Positions 17,571-25,261 of a stretch of 64,000 bases of DNA are shown one piece after another. The notes beneath the pieces were generated by a model. The model was not told the origin of the DNA and did no database searches. It saw nothing but the letters and a program-made list of their open reading frames with translations. The translations under genes were made by a program, and so were the position numbers. Numbering within the stretch: the first letter of the stretch is position 1; each line of letters starts with the position of its first letter. The stretch comes from Variovorax ginsengisoli (GTDB lineage Bacteria; Pseudomonadota; Gammaproteobacteria; Burkholderiales; Burkholderiaceae_C), in contig NZ_JAUJZH010000014.1 of NCBI RefSeq assembly GCF_030486595.1, positions 124,001-188,000 of the forward strand. Direction: 5' to 3'.

Positions 17571-18758
17571 TCAGAGCGCCGTGCCGAGCCGCGCGATTCC
17601 CTCGCGGATCTTCTCCACATTGGCGGTCGCGAAACTCAGGCGCAGCGTGGCGACATCCGGCTTCTCGGCGAAGAAGGGTGCGCCGGGCACGAAGGCCACG
17701 AGTTTCTCGATCGCCCGCTTGGCGAGCACGTTGGCGTCCGCGACCTTGCCGCCGGCACCGGTCAGGCGGGCCCAGAAGAACAGCCCGCCGCCCGGCTGCG
17801 TGAAAGTGATGGCGTCGCCCAGCTCGCGCCGCAGCGCCTCGCCCATCGCGCGCGCACGTTCGGCGTAGACCTCGCGCACATGGGCCAGCGTGGCCGGCAT
17901 CCGGCCGCTCTTGAGGTACTGCGCGGCGGTCGCCTGGGCGAAGGTGCTGGTGTGGGCGTCGCTGAACTGCTTGCACATGGTCGCCTTGGCGAGCAGCTCG
18001 GCCGGGCCGATCATCCAGCCGATGCGCAGGCCGGGGCTCAGCACCTTGCTGAGGCTGCCGCAATGCGCCACCAGCGCGCGGCTGCCCGGGACGTCCTGGG
18101 TCAGCGACATGATCGAGGGCGGCGGCGCCTGGTCGAAGTAGAGGTCGCCATAGGGGTCGTCCTCGACGATCAGCGCCTGGTAGCGCACTGCCATCTCGAG
18201 CACCTTGCGGCGGCGCTCCAGGCTCAGCATCGCGCCGCTGGGATTGCCGAATGTGGGGATCAGGTAGACGAACTTCGGCTTGTGTTCGGCGATGAGTTTC
18301 TCGAGCTCGTCGGTGCGCACGCCGTCGGCGTCGACCGGCGCGCTGATGAGCTGCGCGCCGTAGAGGCGGAAGCACTGGATCGTCGCGAGGAAGGTCGGGC
18401 CTTCGACGATCACCTTGTCGCCGGGCGAGATCAGCGTCTTGCCGAGCAGGTCGAGCGCCTGCTGGCTGCCGGTGGTCACGATCAGGCCGCTCGGGTCGAC
18501 CTCGACGCCCTTGGTCTTCATGAAGGCCGACAGCTGCGTGCGCAGCGGCTCGTAGCCCTCGGTGGCGCCATACTGCAGCGCCCCGCCGGGCTCTTCGGCG
18601 AGCGCCTTGGCGCTGGCCTCCTTCAGCCCCTCGACGTCGAACATCGCGCTGTCCGGAAAGCCGCCCGCAAAGCTGATGATGCCGGGCGTGCCCAGCAGCT
18701 TGAAGAGTTCGCGGATGGCGGAGGTTTCGACGTTGTCGAGTCGGGAAGCGAATTGCAT
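17571..18758 (-). CDS. PLP-dependent aminotransferase (class I/II, 2-aminoadipate transaminase-like)
   Basis: A 395-residue fold-type I aminotransferase without a DNA-binding domain. Visible motifs are ISFAGGFPD at the N-terminus, YGATEGYEPLR, the PLP-contacting PTFGNPSG Asn, DDPYGDL Asp, and the Schiff-base Lys in GSLSKVLSPGLRIGW; the C-terminal LRLSFA carries the substrate carboxylate Arg. This pattern fits the LysN/KAT-II/MocR-like aminotransferase subgroup. Substrate is not determinable. It is divergent from nth with a 63-base gap. Confidence 0.86.
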   Translation of the reverse strand: MQFASRLDNVETSAIRELFKLLGTPGIISFAGGFPDSAMFDVEGLKEASAKALAEEPGGALQYGATEGYEPLRTQLSAFMKTKGVEVDPSGLIVTTGSQQALDLLGKTLISPGDKVIVEGPTFLATIQCFRLYGAQLISAPVDADGVRTDELEKLIAEHKPKFVYLIPTFGNPSGAMLSLERRRKVLEMAVRYQALIVEDDPYGDLYFDQAPPPSIMSLTQDVPGSRALVAHCGSLSKVLSPGLRIGWMIGPAELLAKATMCKQFSDAHTSTFAQATAAQYLKSGRMPATLAHVREVYAERARAMGEALRRELGDAITFTQPGGGLFFWARLTGAGGKVADANVLAKRAIEKLVAFVPGAPFFAEKPDVATLRLSFATANVEKIREGIARLGTAL

Positions 18759-18821
18759 GAGAGCCTTCTTGGGAGGAGTTGCAGGAAGCGATTGTCGCAG
18801 CCCCCTAAACTCCCCGCCACG

Positions 18822-19460
18822 ATGAAGAAATCAGACATAGAGCCGTTCTTCGCCACCCTGCAGGCGGCCAATCCGAGCCCCGAGACCGAACTCGAATACA
18901 AGACGCCCTTCGAACTGCTCGCGGCCGTGCTGCTGTCCGCCCAGGCCACCGACGTCGGGGTCAACAGGGCCACCCGTCAGCTGTTTCCGGTCGCCAACAC
19001 GCCGCAGGCGATCCTGGACCTGGGCGTCGAGGGGCTCGAGCGCTACATCAAGACCATCGGCCTGTACCGGAGCAAGGCGAAGCACCTGATCGAGGCCTGC
19101 CGGATGCTGGTCGAACAGCACGGCGGCGAAGTGCCGCGCACGCGGGCCGAACTGGAAGCCCTGCCCGGCGTCGGCCGCAAGACCGCCAACGTGGTGCTCA
19201 ACGTCGCCTTCGGCGAGCCGACCATCGCGGTCGACACCCACATCTTCCGGGTCGGCAACCGCACCGGGCTGGCGCCCGGCAAGACGCCGCTCGAGGTCGA
19301 GCTCAAGCTAGAGAAGCGGGTGCCCGAGGCCTACCGGCTGCACGCCCACCACTGGCTGATCCTGCACGGGCGCTACACCTGCGTGGCCCGCAAGCCCCTG
19401 TGCTGGAAGTGCGCGGTGTCACCTTACTGCGACTACAAGCCCAAGACGCCGGCGCCCTGA
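18822..19460 (+). CDS. nth: Endonuclease III
   Basis: A 212-residue base-excision-repair glycosylase/AP lyase for oxidised pyrimidines. The helix-hairpin-helix LPGVGRKTANVVLN contains the catalytic Lys, and VDTHIFRVGNR contains the catalytic Asp. The C-terminal 4Fe-4S cluster Cys pattern C-X6-C-X2-C-X5-C is complete (CVARKPLCWKCAVSPYC). The last 28 bases overlap the end of the convergent cobC gene. Confidence 0.96.
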   Translation: MKKSDIEPFFATLQAANPSPETELEYKTPFELLAAVLLSAQATDVGVNRATRQLFPVANTPQAILDLGVEGLERYIKTIGLYRSKAKHLIEACRMLVEQHGGEVPRTRAELEALPGVGRKTANVVLNVAFGEPTIAVDTHIFRVGNRTGLAPGKTPLEVELKLEKRVPEAYRLHAHHWLILHGRYTCVARKPLCWKCAVSPYCDYKPKTPAP

Positions 19461-20044
19461 AGCGGGCAGCGCGACACGCCGGGCGCGTCGTTCACGATCT
19501 CGATCGTGATGCACTCGCCGAAAGCGATCGGCCGGCCCGGCCACTGATCGGACCGTTCGATGGCGCGGATGCCGTCGCGCAGCAGCCAGGCGCAACGAAT
19601 CACGCCGGCATGCGTGATCCAGACCGCATCGCGGCCGCCGGCACGCCAGGCATCGAAGGCCTCGCCCACCCGCCGCATGAACTGCCGCGTGCATTCGCCG
19701 CTGCGCCCCGCCCGCACATCCGCGAAATCCCGCGTCCAGGCGTCGATCTCGGCGCGGTCGATGGCCGACCAGAGCTGCTCTTCCCAGTCGCCCAGATCCA
19801 TCTCGGCGATGCGCGGGTCGGCGCCGGCCACGGCCAGATCGGGACGCAGCGCGACGATGGCTTGCGCGAGTTCCGAACAGCGCGACAAGGGCGAACAGGT
19901 CAGCGAAACCCCTTCAGGCAACGCCGGCGCCACCCGCTCGGCCACGGCACGGGTCAGTTCGGGCAGCACGGGAACATCCGTTCGCCCGTAGCAGAAGCCA
20001 TCGACGGCAGTGGTCCGCGCATGGCGCACGAGCAGCAGCTTCAT
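19433..20044 (-). CDS. cobC: Alpha-ribazole phosphatase (histidine phosphatase family)
   Basis: A 203-residue phosphoglycerate-mutase-like phosphatase. LLLVRHARTT carries the phosphohistidine; the second His lies in WITHAGVIRCAWLL, and EMDLGDWEE is the family acid motif. Because it is the last gene after cobS it most likely removes phosphate from alpha-ribazole phosphate or adenosylcobalamin phosphate. Its ATG overlaps the cobS stop (ATGA). The 3' end runs 28 bases into the convergent nth gene. The symbol follows Salmonella usage and differs from Pseudomonas denitrificans cobC. Confidence 0.87.
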   Translation of the reverse strand: MKLLLVRHARTTAVDGFCYGRTDVPVLPELTRAVAERVAPALPEGVSLTCSPLSRCSELAQAIVALRPDLAVAGADPRIAEMDLGDWEEQLWSAIDRAEIDAWTRDFADVRAGRSGECTRQFMRRVGEAFDAWRAGGRDAVWITHAGVIRCAWLLRDGIRAIERSDQWPGRPIAFGECITIEIVNDAPGVSRCPLQGAGVLGL

Positions 20045-20838
20045 GCCCGCCACGCCAGCGCGAGGTAGATCGCCAGTTCGCACACTTGCTGCGTCGCACC
20101 CAGGCCATCTCCCGTGAACCCGCGCAGCCGGCGCCGCAGCAGCCGCGCGACCAGCCACGCGGCCAGCGCGCACAGCAGCACCGGCGCCAATCCCCGCATC
20201 GCGCCCTGCGTCATCACCAGCCAGCCCATCGCCGGCAGCGACCACGCAACGCCGACCAGCAAGGCGCCATTGCCGATCGCGTCGGCCAGCGGCTTCGATT
20301 TGCTCGCCGCGTTCTCGTCCCCGACGTAGGGCAGCCAGCGGATCAGGAACAGCGGCGCGAGGCGCGACAGCACATGGGCGCTCACGAGCGCGAGAACCAC
20401 GGTCGGCACGCCCTGCCCCGCCAGCGCACCCAGCAGCAGCACCTTCAGGCCCAGCGCCAGCACCAGCGCGATCGCGCCGAAGGCGCCGATCCGCGAATCT
20501 TTCATGATCTCGAGCGCGCGCGCGCGATCGGCCGATCCGCCGAGGCCATCCGCGACGTCGGCCAGGCCATCCTCGTGAAACGCGCCGGTCATGAGAACGG
20601 TGGCGATCGTCGACAGCGCCGCCGCCGCCAGCGCACCGGCGAAGCCCGGAAGCCCGGCCTGCGCGATGCAGAACACGCCGGCGGCGACCGCACCCACCAG
20701 CCAGCCGACGCCCGGGAAATGCGCCGCGCTCGCGCGCAGCATCGCCGGGCTGAAGCCGACCCAGCCCGCGAGCGGCCCCGTGACCGGAACCCGCGTGAAG
20801 AACTGCAGCGCCAGCAGAAAGTGGCGCACGCCGTTCAT
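20041..20838 (-). CDS. cobS: Adenosylcobinamide-GDP ribazoletransferase (cobalamin synthase)
   Basis: A 265-residue polytopic membrane enzyme that joins adenosylcobinamide-GDP with alpha-ribazole (phosphate). The family hallmarks are FFTRVPV near the N-terminus, GAFHEDGLADVADGLGG (acidic motif, about 85-101) and MKDSRIGAFGA. Hydrophobic segments fill the rest, consistent with an inner-membrane protein. It overlaps both neighbours by four bases (cobT upstream, cobC downstream). Confidence 0.94.
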   Translation of the reverse strand: MNGVRHFLLALQFFTRVPVTGPLAGWVGFSPAMLRASAAHFPGVGWLVGAVAAGVFCIAQAGLPGFAGALAAAALSTIATVLMTGAFHEDGLADVADGLGGSADRARALEIMKDSRIGAFGAIALVLALGLKVLLLGALAGQGVPTVVLALVSAHVLSRLAPLFLIRWLPYVGDENAASKSKPLADAIGNGALLVGVAWSLPAMGWLVMTQGAMRGLAPVLLCALAAWLVARLLRRRLRGFTGDGLGATQQVCELAIYLALAWRA

Positions 20839-21881
20839 GCCGGCTCCTGCCTCGAAACGCCGGCTGACTCGAAGCTCGCCATGTCGCGCAGGATGCAGCA
20901 GGCGGATTCGAGCAGCGGCCATGCCAGCGCCGCACCGGACCCTTCGCCAAGACGCAGGTCCAGCTGCAGCAGCGGCTGCAGCTCCAGGTAGTTCAACAGC
21001 AGCCGGTGACCCGGTTCGGCCGACTCGTGCGCGGCGATGCAGCGTTGCACGACATGCGGGCGCAGCGCGTTCGCCACCAGCACCGCGGCACTGGCGATGA
21101 AGCCGTCGAGCACGATCACCCGCCGCTCTTGCGCCGCCTGCAGCACCGCGCCCACCAGCGTCGCGATCTCGAAGCCGCCGAAGGCGGCCAGCGCGGCCAG
21201 CGGGTCGGTGGCCGCCGCGTGCAGCTCGAGCACGCCGCGCAGCACCTTGCGCTTGTGGGCCCGCCCGGCGGCATCGAGGCCGGTCCCGGCGCCGGTGCAG
21301 GCATCGATGTCCTGCCCGGAGATCCGGGCCAGCAGCATCGCCGCCGCGGACGAGTTGCCGATGCCCATCTCGCCCAGCAGCACGGCATTGCCGGGCAGAT
21401 CGCGCATCAGCGCCATGCCGTTCGCGATGGCCTGCTCGCACTGCGCCATGCTCATCGCCGGCCCCAGGGAGGCATCGGCGGTGCCCGGCGCGACCTTGCG
21501 CAGCAGCAGGCCTTTTCGCGGCGCGAAGTCGTGTCGCACGCCGCAATCGACGACGGTCAGGTTCAGGCGGTGCTGCCGGGCCAGCACGCTCACGGCTGCA
21601 CCGCCGGCCAGGAAGTTCTCGACCATCTGCCAGGTCACGTCGCTGGGGTACGCCGACACGCCGCGCGCCGCGAGTCCGTGGTCCCCGGCGCAGACCAGCA
21701 TCTGCGGCGCGTCGAGCACCGGCGCCGTGCTGCCCAGGATGCACGCGATGCGCAGCGCCAGCGCCTCCAGCCGGCCGAGCGCGCCGACGGGTTTGGTCTT
21801 GTTGTCGAGCAGCTGTTGCAGCCGTGCCGCGAAGGCGGCGTCGTCGATGCTGTCGATCGAGGGAAGTTGTAGCGGGGTCAT
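20835..21881 (-). CDS. cobT: Nicotinate-nucleotide-dimethylbenzimidazole phosphoribosyltransferase
   Basis: A 348-residue enzyme that makes alpha-ribazole phosphate, the lower ligand precursor of cobalamin. Family segments include NKTKPVGALGRLE (about 28-40), the CAGDHGLAARGVSAYPSDVT loop, GEMGIGNSSAAAMLL (about 176-190) and a catalytic Glu near the C-terminus (GEGSGAALAWPLLESA). Length is normal. ATGA overlaps couple it to cobQ upstream and cobS downstream. Confidence 0.95.
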   Translation of the reverse strand: MTPLQLPSIDSIDDAAFAARLQQLLDNKTKPVGALGRLEALALRIACILGSTAPVLDAPQMLVCAGDHGLAARGVSAYPSDVTWQMVENFLAGGAAVSVLARQHRLNLTVVDCGVRHDFAPRKGLLLRKVAPGTADASLGPAMSMAQCEQAIANGMALMRDLPGNAVLLGEMGIGNSSAAAMLLARISGQDIDACTGAGTGLDAAGRAHKRKVLRGVLELHAAATDPLAALAAFGGFEIATLVGAVLQAAQERRVIVLDGFIASAAVLVANALRPHVVQRCIAAHESAEPGHRLLLNYLELQPLLQLDLRLGEGSGAALAWPLLESACCILRDMASFESAGVSRQEPA

Positions 21882-23350
21882 TCGATGAGGGAGCGCAGCA
21901 CGCCCGGTTCAAAGTGGGAATCGATGTGGTCGGCCAGGCCGTCGAACACGGCATCGAGCGTACGCGCCTCGACGCCGAACAGCGCCTGGAGCGCGCCGGG
22001 GTCCTCGAAGAGGCCGTGCAGGTAGAGGCCGAGCACATGGCCGGTGCTGTTCTGCCACGCGAGATCGTCCGCCATGACCGCCGTGGCGCGGTCGCCGGCG
22101 GCCGCCATGGCGGTGTGTTCGGCCGTCTGGCCATGATGGATTTCGTAGCCCCGCACGCTGAGCCCGGACAAAGCGGACCACGGGCCCGCCAGCTTCGAGA
22201 ATTTCGCCTCGCGCTGGCGAACGGTCTTGTCGGCGGCGAAGACGGTGACCACCGGCAGCAGCCCGAGCCCCGGCCCGTTGCCGTCGACCCCATGCGGATC
22301 GATCAGCGCCTCGCCGAGCATCTGCAGCCCGCCGCAGATGCCGAGCACGGCGCCGCCGCGTTTCGCATGCGCGGCCACCGCGCGGTCGAGGCCCTGGGCG
22401 CGCAGCCAGGCGAGATCGCCGCTCGTGTTCTTCGAGCCGGGCAGGATGATCCAGTCGGCGCCGGCCACGTCGGCCGGACTGCGGGCCCAGCGCAGGCGCA
22501 CCCCGGCGATGTTCTTGAGCGGCTGGAATTCGTCCAGGTTGCTGATGCGCGGATAGGCGACCACGGCGATGGTGCGCGTGACTTCGCCGCCCGCCGCCAC
22601 GCTGCGGTCGTCGAAGACGCCGTCCTCCTCCGGCAAGCCGTGCTGCCACCACATGGGCAGCGTCGCCACCGTCGGCACGCCGGTCAAGGCCTGCAACTGC
22701 TGCGGCGCGGGCTCGAGCAGCGACGCATCGCCCCGGAACTTGTTGAGCACGAAGCCGGCGATCAGCGCGCGGTCGGCTGCGGGCATCAGCGCCCAGGTGC
22801 CGTAGAGATGCGCGAAGGCCCCGCCCCGATCGATGTCGGTGACCAGCAGGCAACGGGCATCGGCGTGCCGCGCCACCCGCAGGTTGACGATGTCGCTGGC
22901 CATCAGGTTGATCTCGGCGGGCGAGCCGGCACCCTCGATGACCACTACGTCGTTCTCGGCGCGCAGGGCGTCGAGCGCCTGCGCGATCTGCGGCCAGACG
23001 CGCTCGCTGCGCCCGCGCCAGGGCAAGGCCGTGAGCTCCGGGCTCACCTGCCCCATCAGCACCACCTGGCTGTGGGTGTCGCGCTCGGGCTTGAGCAGCA
23101 GCGGGTTCATGCGGACATCGGGCTCGGCGCGCGCCGCCAGCGCCTGGAAGTACTGCGCGCTGCCGATCTCCCCGCCCGCCACCACGCGGGCGTTGTTGCT
23201 CATGTTCTGCGCCTTGAACGGCGCCACCCGGAGGCCCTGGCGCGCGAACCAGCGGCACAGCGCCGTCGCCAGCCAGCTCTTGCCGGCGCCGCTGGTGGTG
23301 CCGAGGACCATGACGCAGCGGGCCCGGCCGCCTGGCACATTGGAATTCAT
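21878..23350 (-). CDS. cobQ: Cobyric acid synthase
   Basis: A 490-residue glutamine amidotransferase that amidates four corrin side chains using ATP. The N-terminal P-loop-like TTSGAGKSWL and FKAQNMSNNARV open the synthetase domain. The class I-like amidotransferase domain has GSKNTSGDLAWL, the Cys nucleophile in GICGGLQMLGEAL and a His in LGLYLHGLFEDP. It is the first gene of cobQ-cobT-cobS-cobC. I found no B12 box in the 125 bases upstream, unlike the btuB-led block. Confidence 0.95.
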   Translation of the reverse strand: MNSNVPGGRARCVMVLGTTSGAGKSWLATALCRWFARQGLRVAPFKAQNMSNNARVVAGGEIGSAQYFQALAARAEPDVRMNPLLLKPERDTHSQVVLMGQVSPELTALPWRGRSERVWPQIAQALDALRAENDVVVIEGAGSPAEINLMASDIVNLRVARHADARCLLVTDIDRGGAFAHLYGTWALMPAADRALIAGFVLNKFRGDASLLEPAPQQLQALTGVPTVATLPMWWQHGLPEEDGVFDDRSVAAGGEVTRTIAVVAYPRISNLDEFQPLKNIAGVRLRWARSPADVAGADWIILPGSKNTSGDLAWLRAQGLDRAVAAHAKRGGAVLGICGGLQMLGEALIDPHGVDGNGPGLGLLPVVTVFAADKTVRQREAKFSKLAGPWSALSGLSVRGYEIHHGQTAEHTAMAAAGDRATAVMADDLAWQNSTGHVLGLYLHGLFEDPGALQALFGVEARTLDAVFDGLADHIDSHFEPGVLRSLIE

Positions 23351-23475
23351 GAGCGCGATTGTCCTTTACGTGATCTTCCTCACGATCCCCGCAACCGGCT
23401 TGAAATGAATCCTAAAGCATTCATGCATTTCACCCTTACCTTCGACGCCATGAAGAAAAAAGGGAACCACGGCGA

Positions 23476-23724
23476 ATGCCAGGCTTACGCGACATAGCGC
23501 TCACGGTCGAGGAGCGCGACAAGAATCAGTTCTTCTGGGTGATCCTGGAAGCCCTCCCCAGCGACGCCGCCGAGGCGATCCACTACAGCGGCATCTACTG
23601 CGCCGCCAACCCGCAGGCCACCTACGCCAACGCGCTCGTCATGGGCGCCCACCAGCTGCGCAAGCTGGCCGATCCCGACGGCTGGGCGCACAGCGCGTTC
23701 CACGGTCTGCCCATGGGGCGCTGA
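23476..23724 (+). CDS. Small conserved-looking protein of unknown function
   Basis: The ATG at 23476 gives 82 residues. The protein is soluble, has no signal peptide, and ends close to the pump gene that runs in the opposite direction (22 bases between stops). EERDKNQFFWVILEAL, EAIHYSGIYCAANPQATYANAL and a C-terminal GWAHSAFHGLP stretch are rich in aromatic residues and look like a folded domain, not a chance frame. I do not recognise a family. It is the only plus-strand gene between cobQ and the LysR regulator. Upstream sequence contains GGGAACC, a weak ribosome site. Confidence 0.6.
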   Translation: MPGLRDIALTVEERDKNQFFWVILEALPSDAAEAIHYSGIYCAANPQATYANALVMGAHQLRKLADPDGWAHSAFHGLPMGR

Positions 23725-23746
23725 ACGGCCGAGCAACCGGGGCCGC

Positions 23747-25231
23747 TCAGCGAGCCGCCACTTGCGCCTGCTGGGCGTCGGTCGGCGCGAGCGACACCGC
23801 CTGCGCATCCCAACTGCCCCCCAGCGCCCGGATCAGCCCCACGGTCGCCTGGTACTGCGACGCCTTCACCTGCAGCGCCTGCCGCCGGTTCTGCAGTTCG
23901 CTGCGGCGCGCGTCGAGCAGGTCGAGCTGGCTGATCATGCCGTTGCGGTAGCGCGAGTTCGAAAGCAGGGTGGCACGCTCGGCCGACGCGACGGCCTTGG
24001 CCTGCACGCCCGATTGCTGGGCCAGGATGCGCAGCGACGACAGCTGATCCTCCACTTCCTTGAAGGCGACCAGCACCTGCGTCCGGTAGTTGGCCAGTGC
24101 GCCGTCGAGCAGCGCCGACGCGCCCTGCACGCCGGCCTCGCGCCGGCCGCCGTCGAACACCGGAAGCGCGAGCAAGGCCCCGATGCCCCAGGAGCGCGCC
24201 GACCACTTCAGCAGGTCGCCGACGTCGTTGGAGGCATAGCCGCCGGCGCCCGTCAGCGTGATGTCGGGAAACCAGGCCGCCTGCGCGACGCCGACCCGCG
24301 CCTGCGCCGCCAGCACCGACTTCTGGGCCGCCGAGATGTCGGGCCGGCGCGACAGCACGGTGGCGGGCACGCCCGGCGGGATCGTCGGCAAGGCGGTGGA
24401 CCACTCGCCCGCGCCGACGTCGAAGTCGGACGCCAGGTCGCCGACCAGCACCGCCAGGGCGTGCTCCAGTTCGGCACGGCGGCGGTCCAGCGTCATCGCA
24501 TCGGACTCGTTGGAAGCGACCTCGGTCTCGACCCGCGCCACATCGAGCTCGGCCACGTCCCCTGCCCGCTCGCGGCTCTGCGTCAGGCGCAGCGTGTCGC
24601 GATAGGCCTCGACCGTGTCGCGCACCAGCACCCGCTCGGCATCGACCGCGCGCAGCGCAAGGTAGGTCTGGGCCACTTCGGCCTGGACCAGCAGGCGCGT
24701 GCTCTGCAGCAGGCCGGCGCGCGAATCGGCGTCGAGGCGCGCGGCATCGCTGGCGCCGGAGAGCTTGCCGAACAGATCGAGCTCATAGGAAAAATCGAAA
24801 CCGGCCCGCGCCAGGGTCGAAGGCCGCGGGCTCTGGTTGCGGTCGAGTCCGGCACTTCGCGCGGCACCGGCGCCCAGGCCGATCTGCGGCGCGAGGTCGG
24901 CATCGGTGCTGCGGGCCAGGGCCCGCGCCTCGGCCAGCCGCGCCGCCGCCGCCTGGACGCTGGTGTTGCGGGCGTCCGCGCGTTCGATCAGCTGGTCGAG
25001 CACCGGGTCGTTGAAGCTGCGCCACCAATCGCCGCGCGGCTGCGCCTCGGCAGGTTGGGCCCGGGTCCAGCTGCCCTGCGTGTCGGCGGCCTGCTCCTTG
25101 AACTGGGCCGGCAGGTTGAAGGTCGGCAGTTCGGCCGGTGCGGTCGCGCAGCCGGCCAGCACCAGCGCGGCGAACAGCGGCAGCAGCGCGGCGCCCCAGC
25201 GCCCGCCTCGGGTTTCAAGTCTTGAATTCAT
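23747..25231 (-). CDS. RND efflux outer-membrane factor (NodT/OprM family)
   Basis: A 494-residue outer-membrane channel lipoprotein. The signal peptide ends LVLAGCATAP, a lipobox with the Cys at about residue 28. Two repeats of the TolC fold follow (about 60-260 and 270-475), with family segments DWWRSFNDPVLDQLIERA, VPATVLSRRPDI and ALANYRTQVLVAFKEVEDQL. It is the last gene of the pump operon, 30 bases after the RND gene. In the related Burkholderia ceo locus the equivalent is opcM. Confidence 0.92.
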   Translation of the reverse strand: MNSRLETRGGRWGAALLPLFAALVLAGCATAPAELPTFNLPAQFKEQAADTQGSWTRAQPAEAQPRGDWWRSFNDPVLDQLIERADARNTSVQAAAARLAEARALARSTDADLAPQIGLGAGAARSAGLDRNQSPRPSTLARAGFDFSYELDLFGKLSGASDAARLDADSRAGLLQSTRLLVQAEVAQTYLALRAVDAERVLVRDTVEAYRDTLRLTQSRERAGDVAELDVARVETEVASNESDAMTLDRRRAELEHALAVLVGDLASDFDVGAGEWSTALPTIPPGVPATVLSRRPDISAAQKSVLAAQARVGVAQAAWFPDITLTGAGGYASNDVGDLLKWSARSWGIGALLALPVFDGGRREAGVQGASALLDGALANYRTQVLVAFKEVEDQLSSLRILAQQSGVQAKAVASAERATLLSNSRYRNGMISQLDLLDARRSELQNRRQALQVKASQYQATVGLIRALGGSWDAQAVSLAPTDAQQAQVAAR

Positions 25232-25261
25232 GATCAGCTTTCTTTGGGAAGGCGGAGTGGC

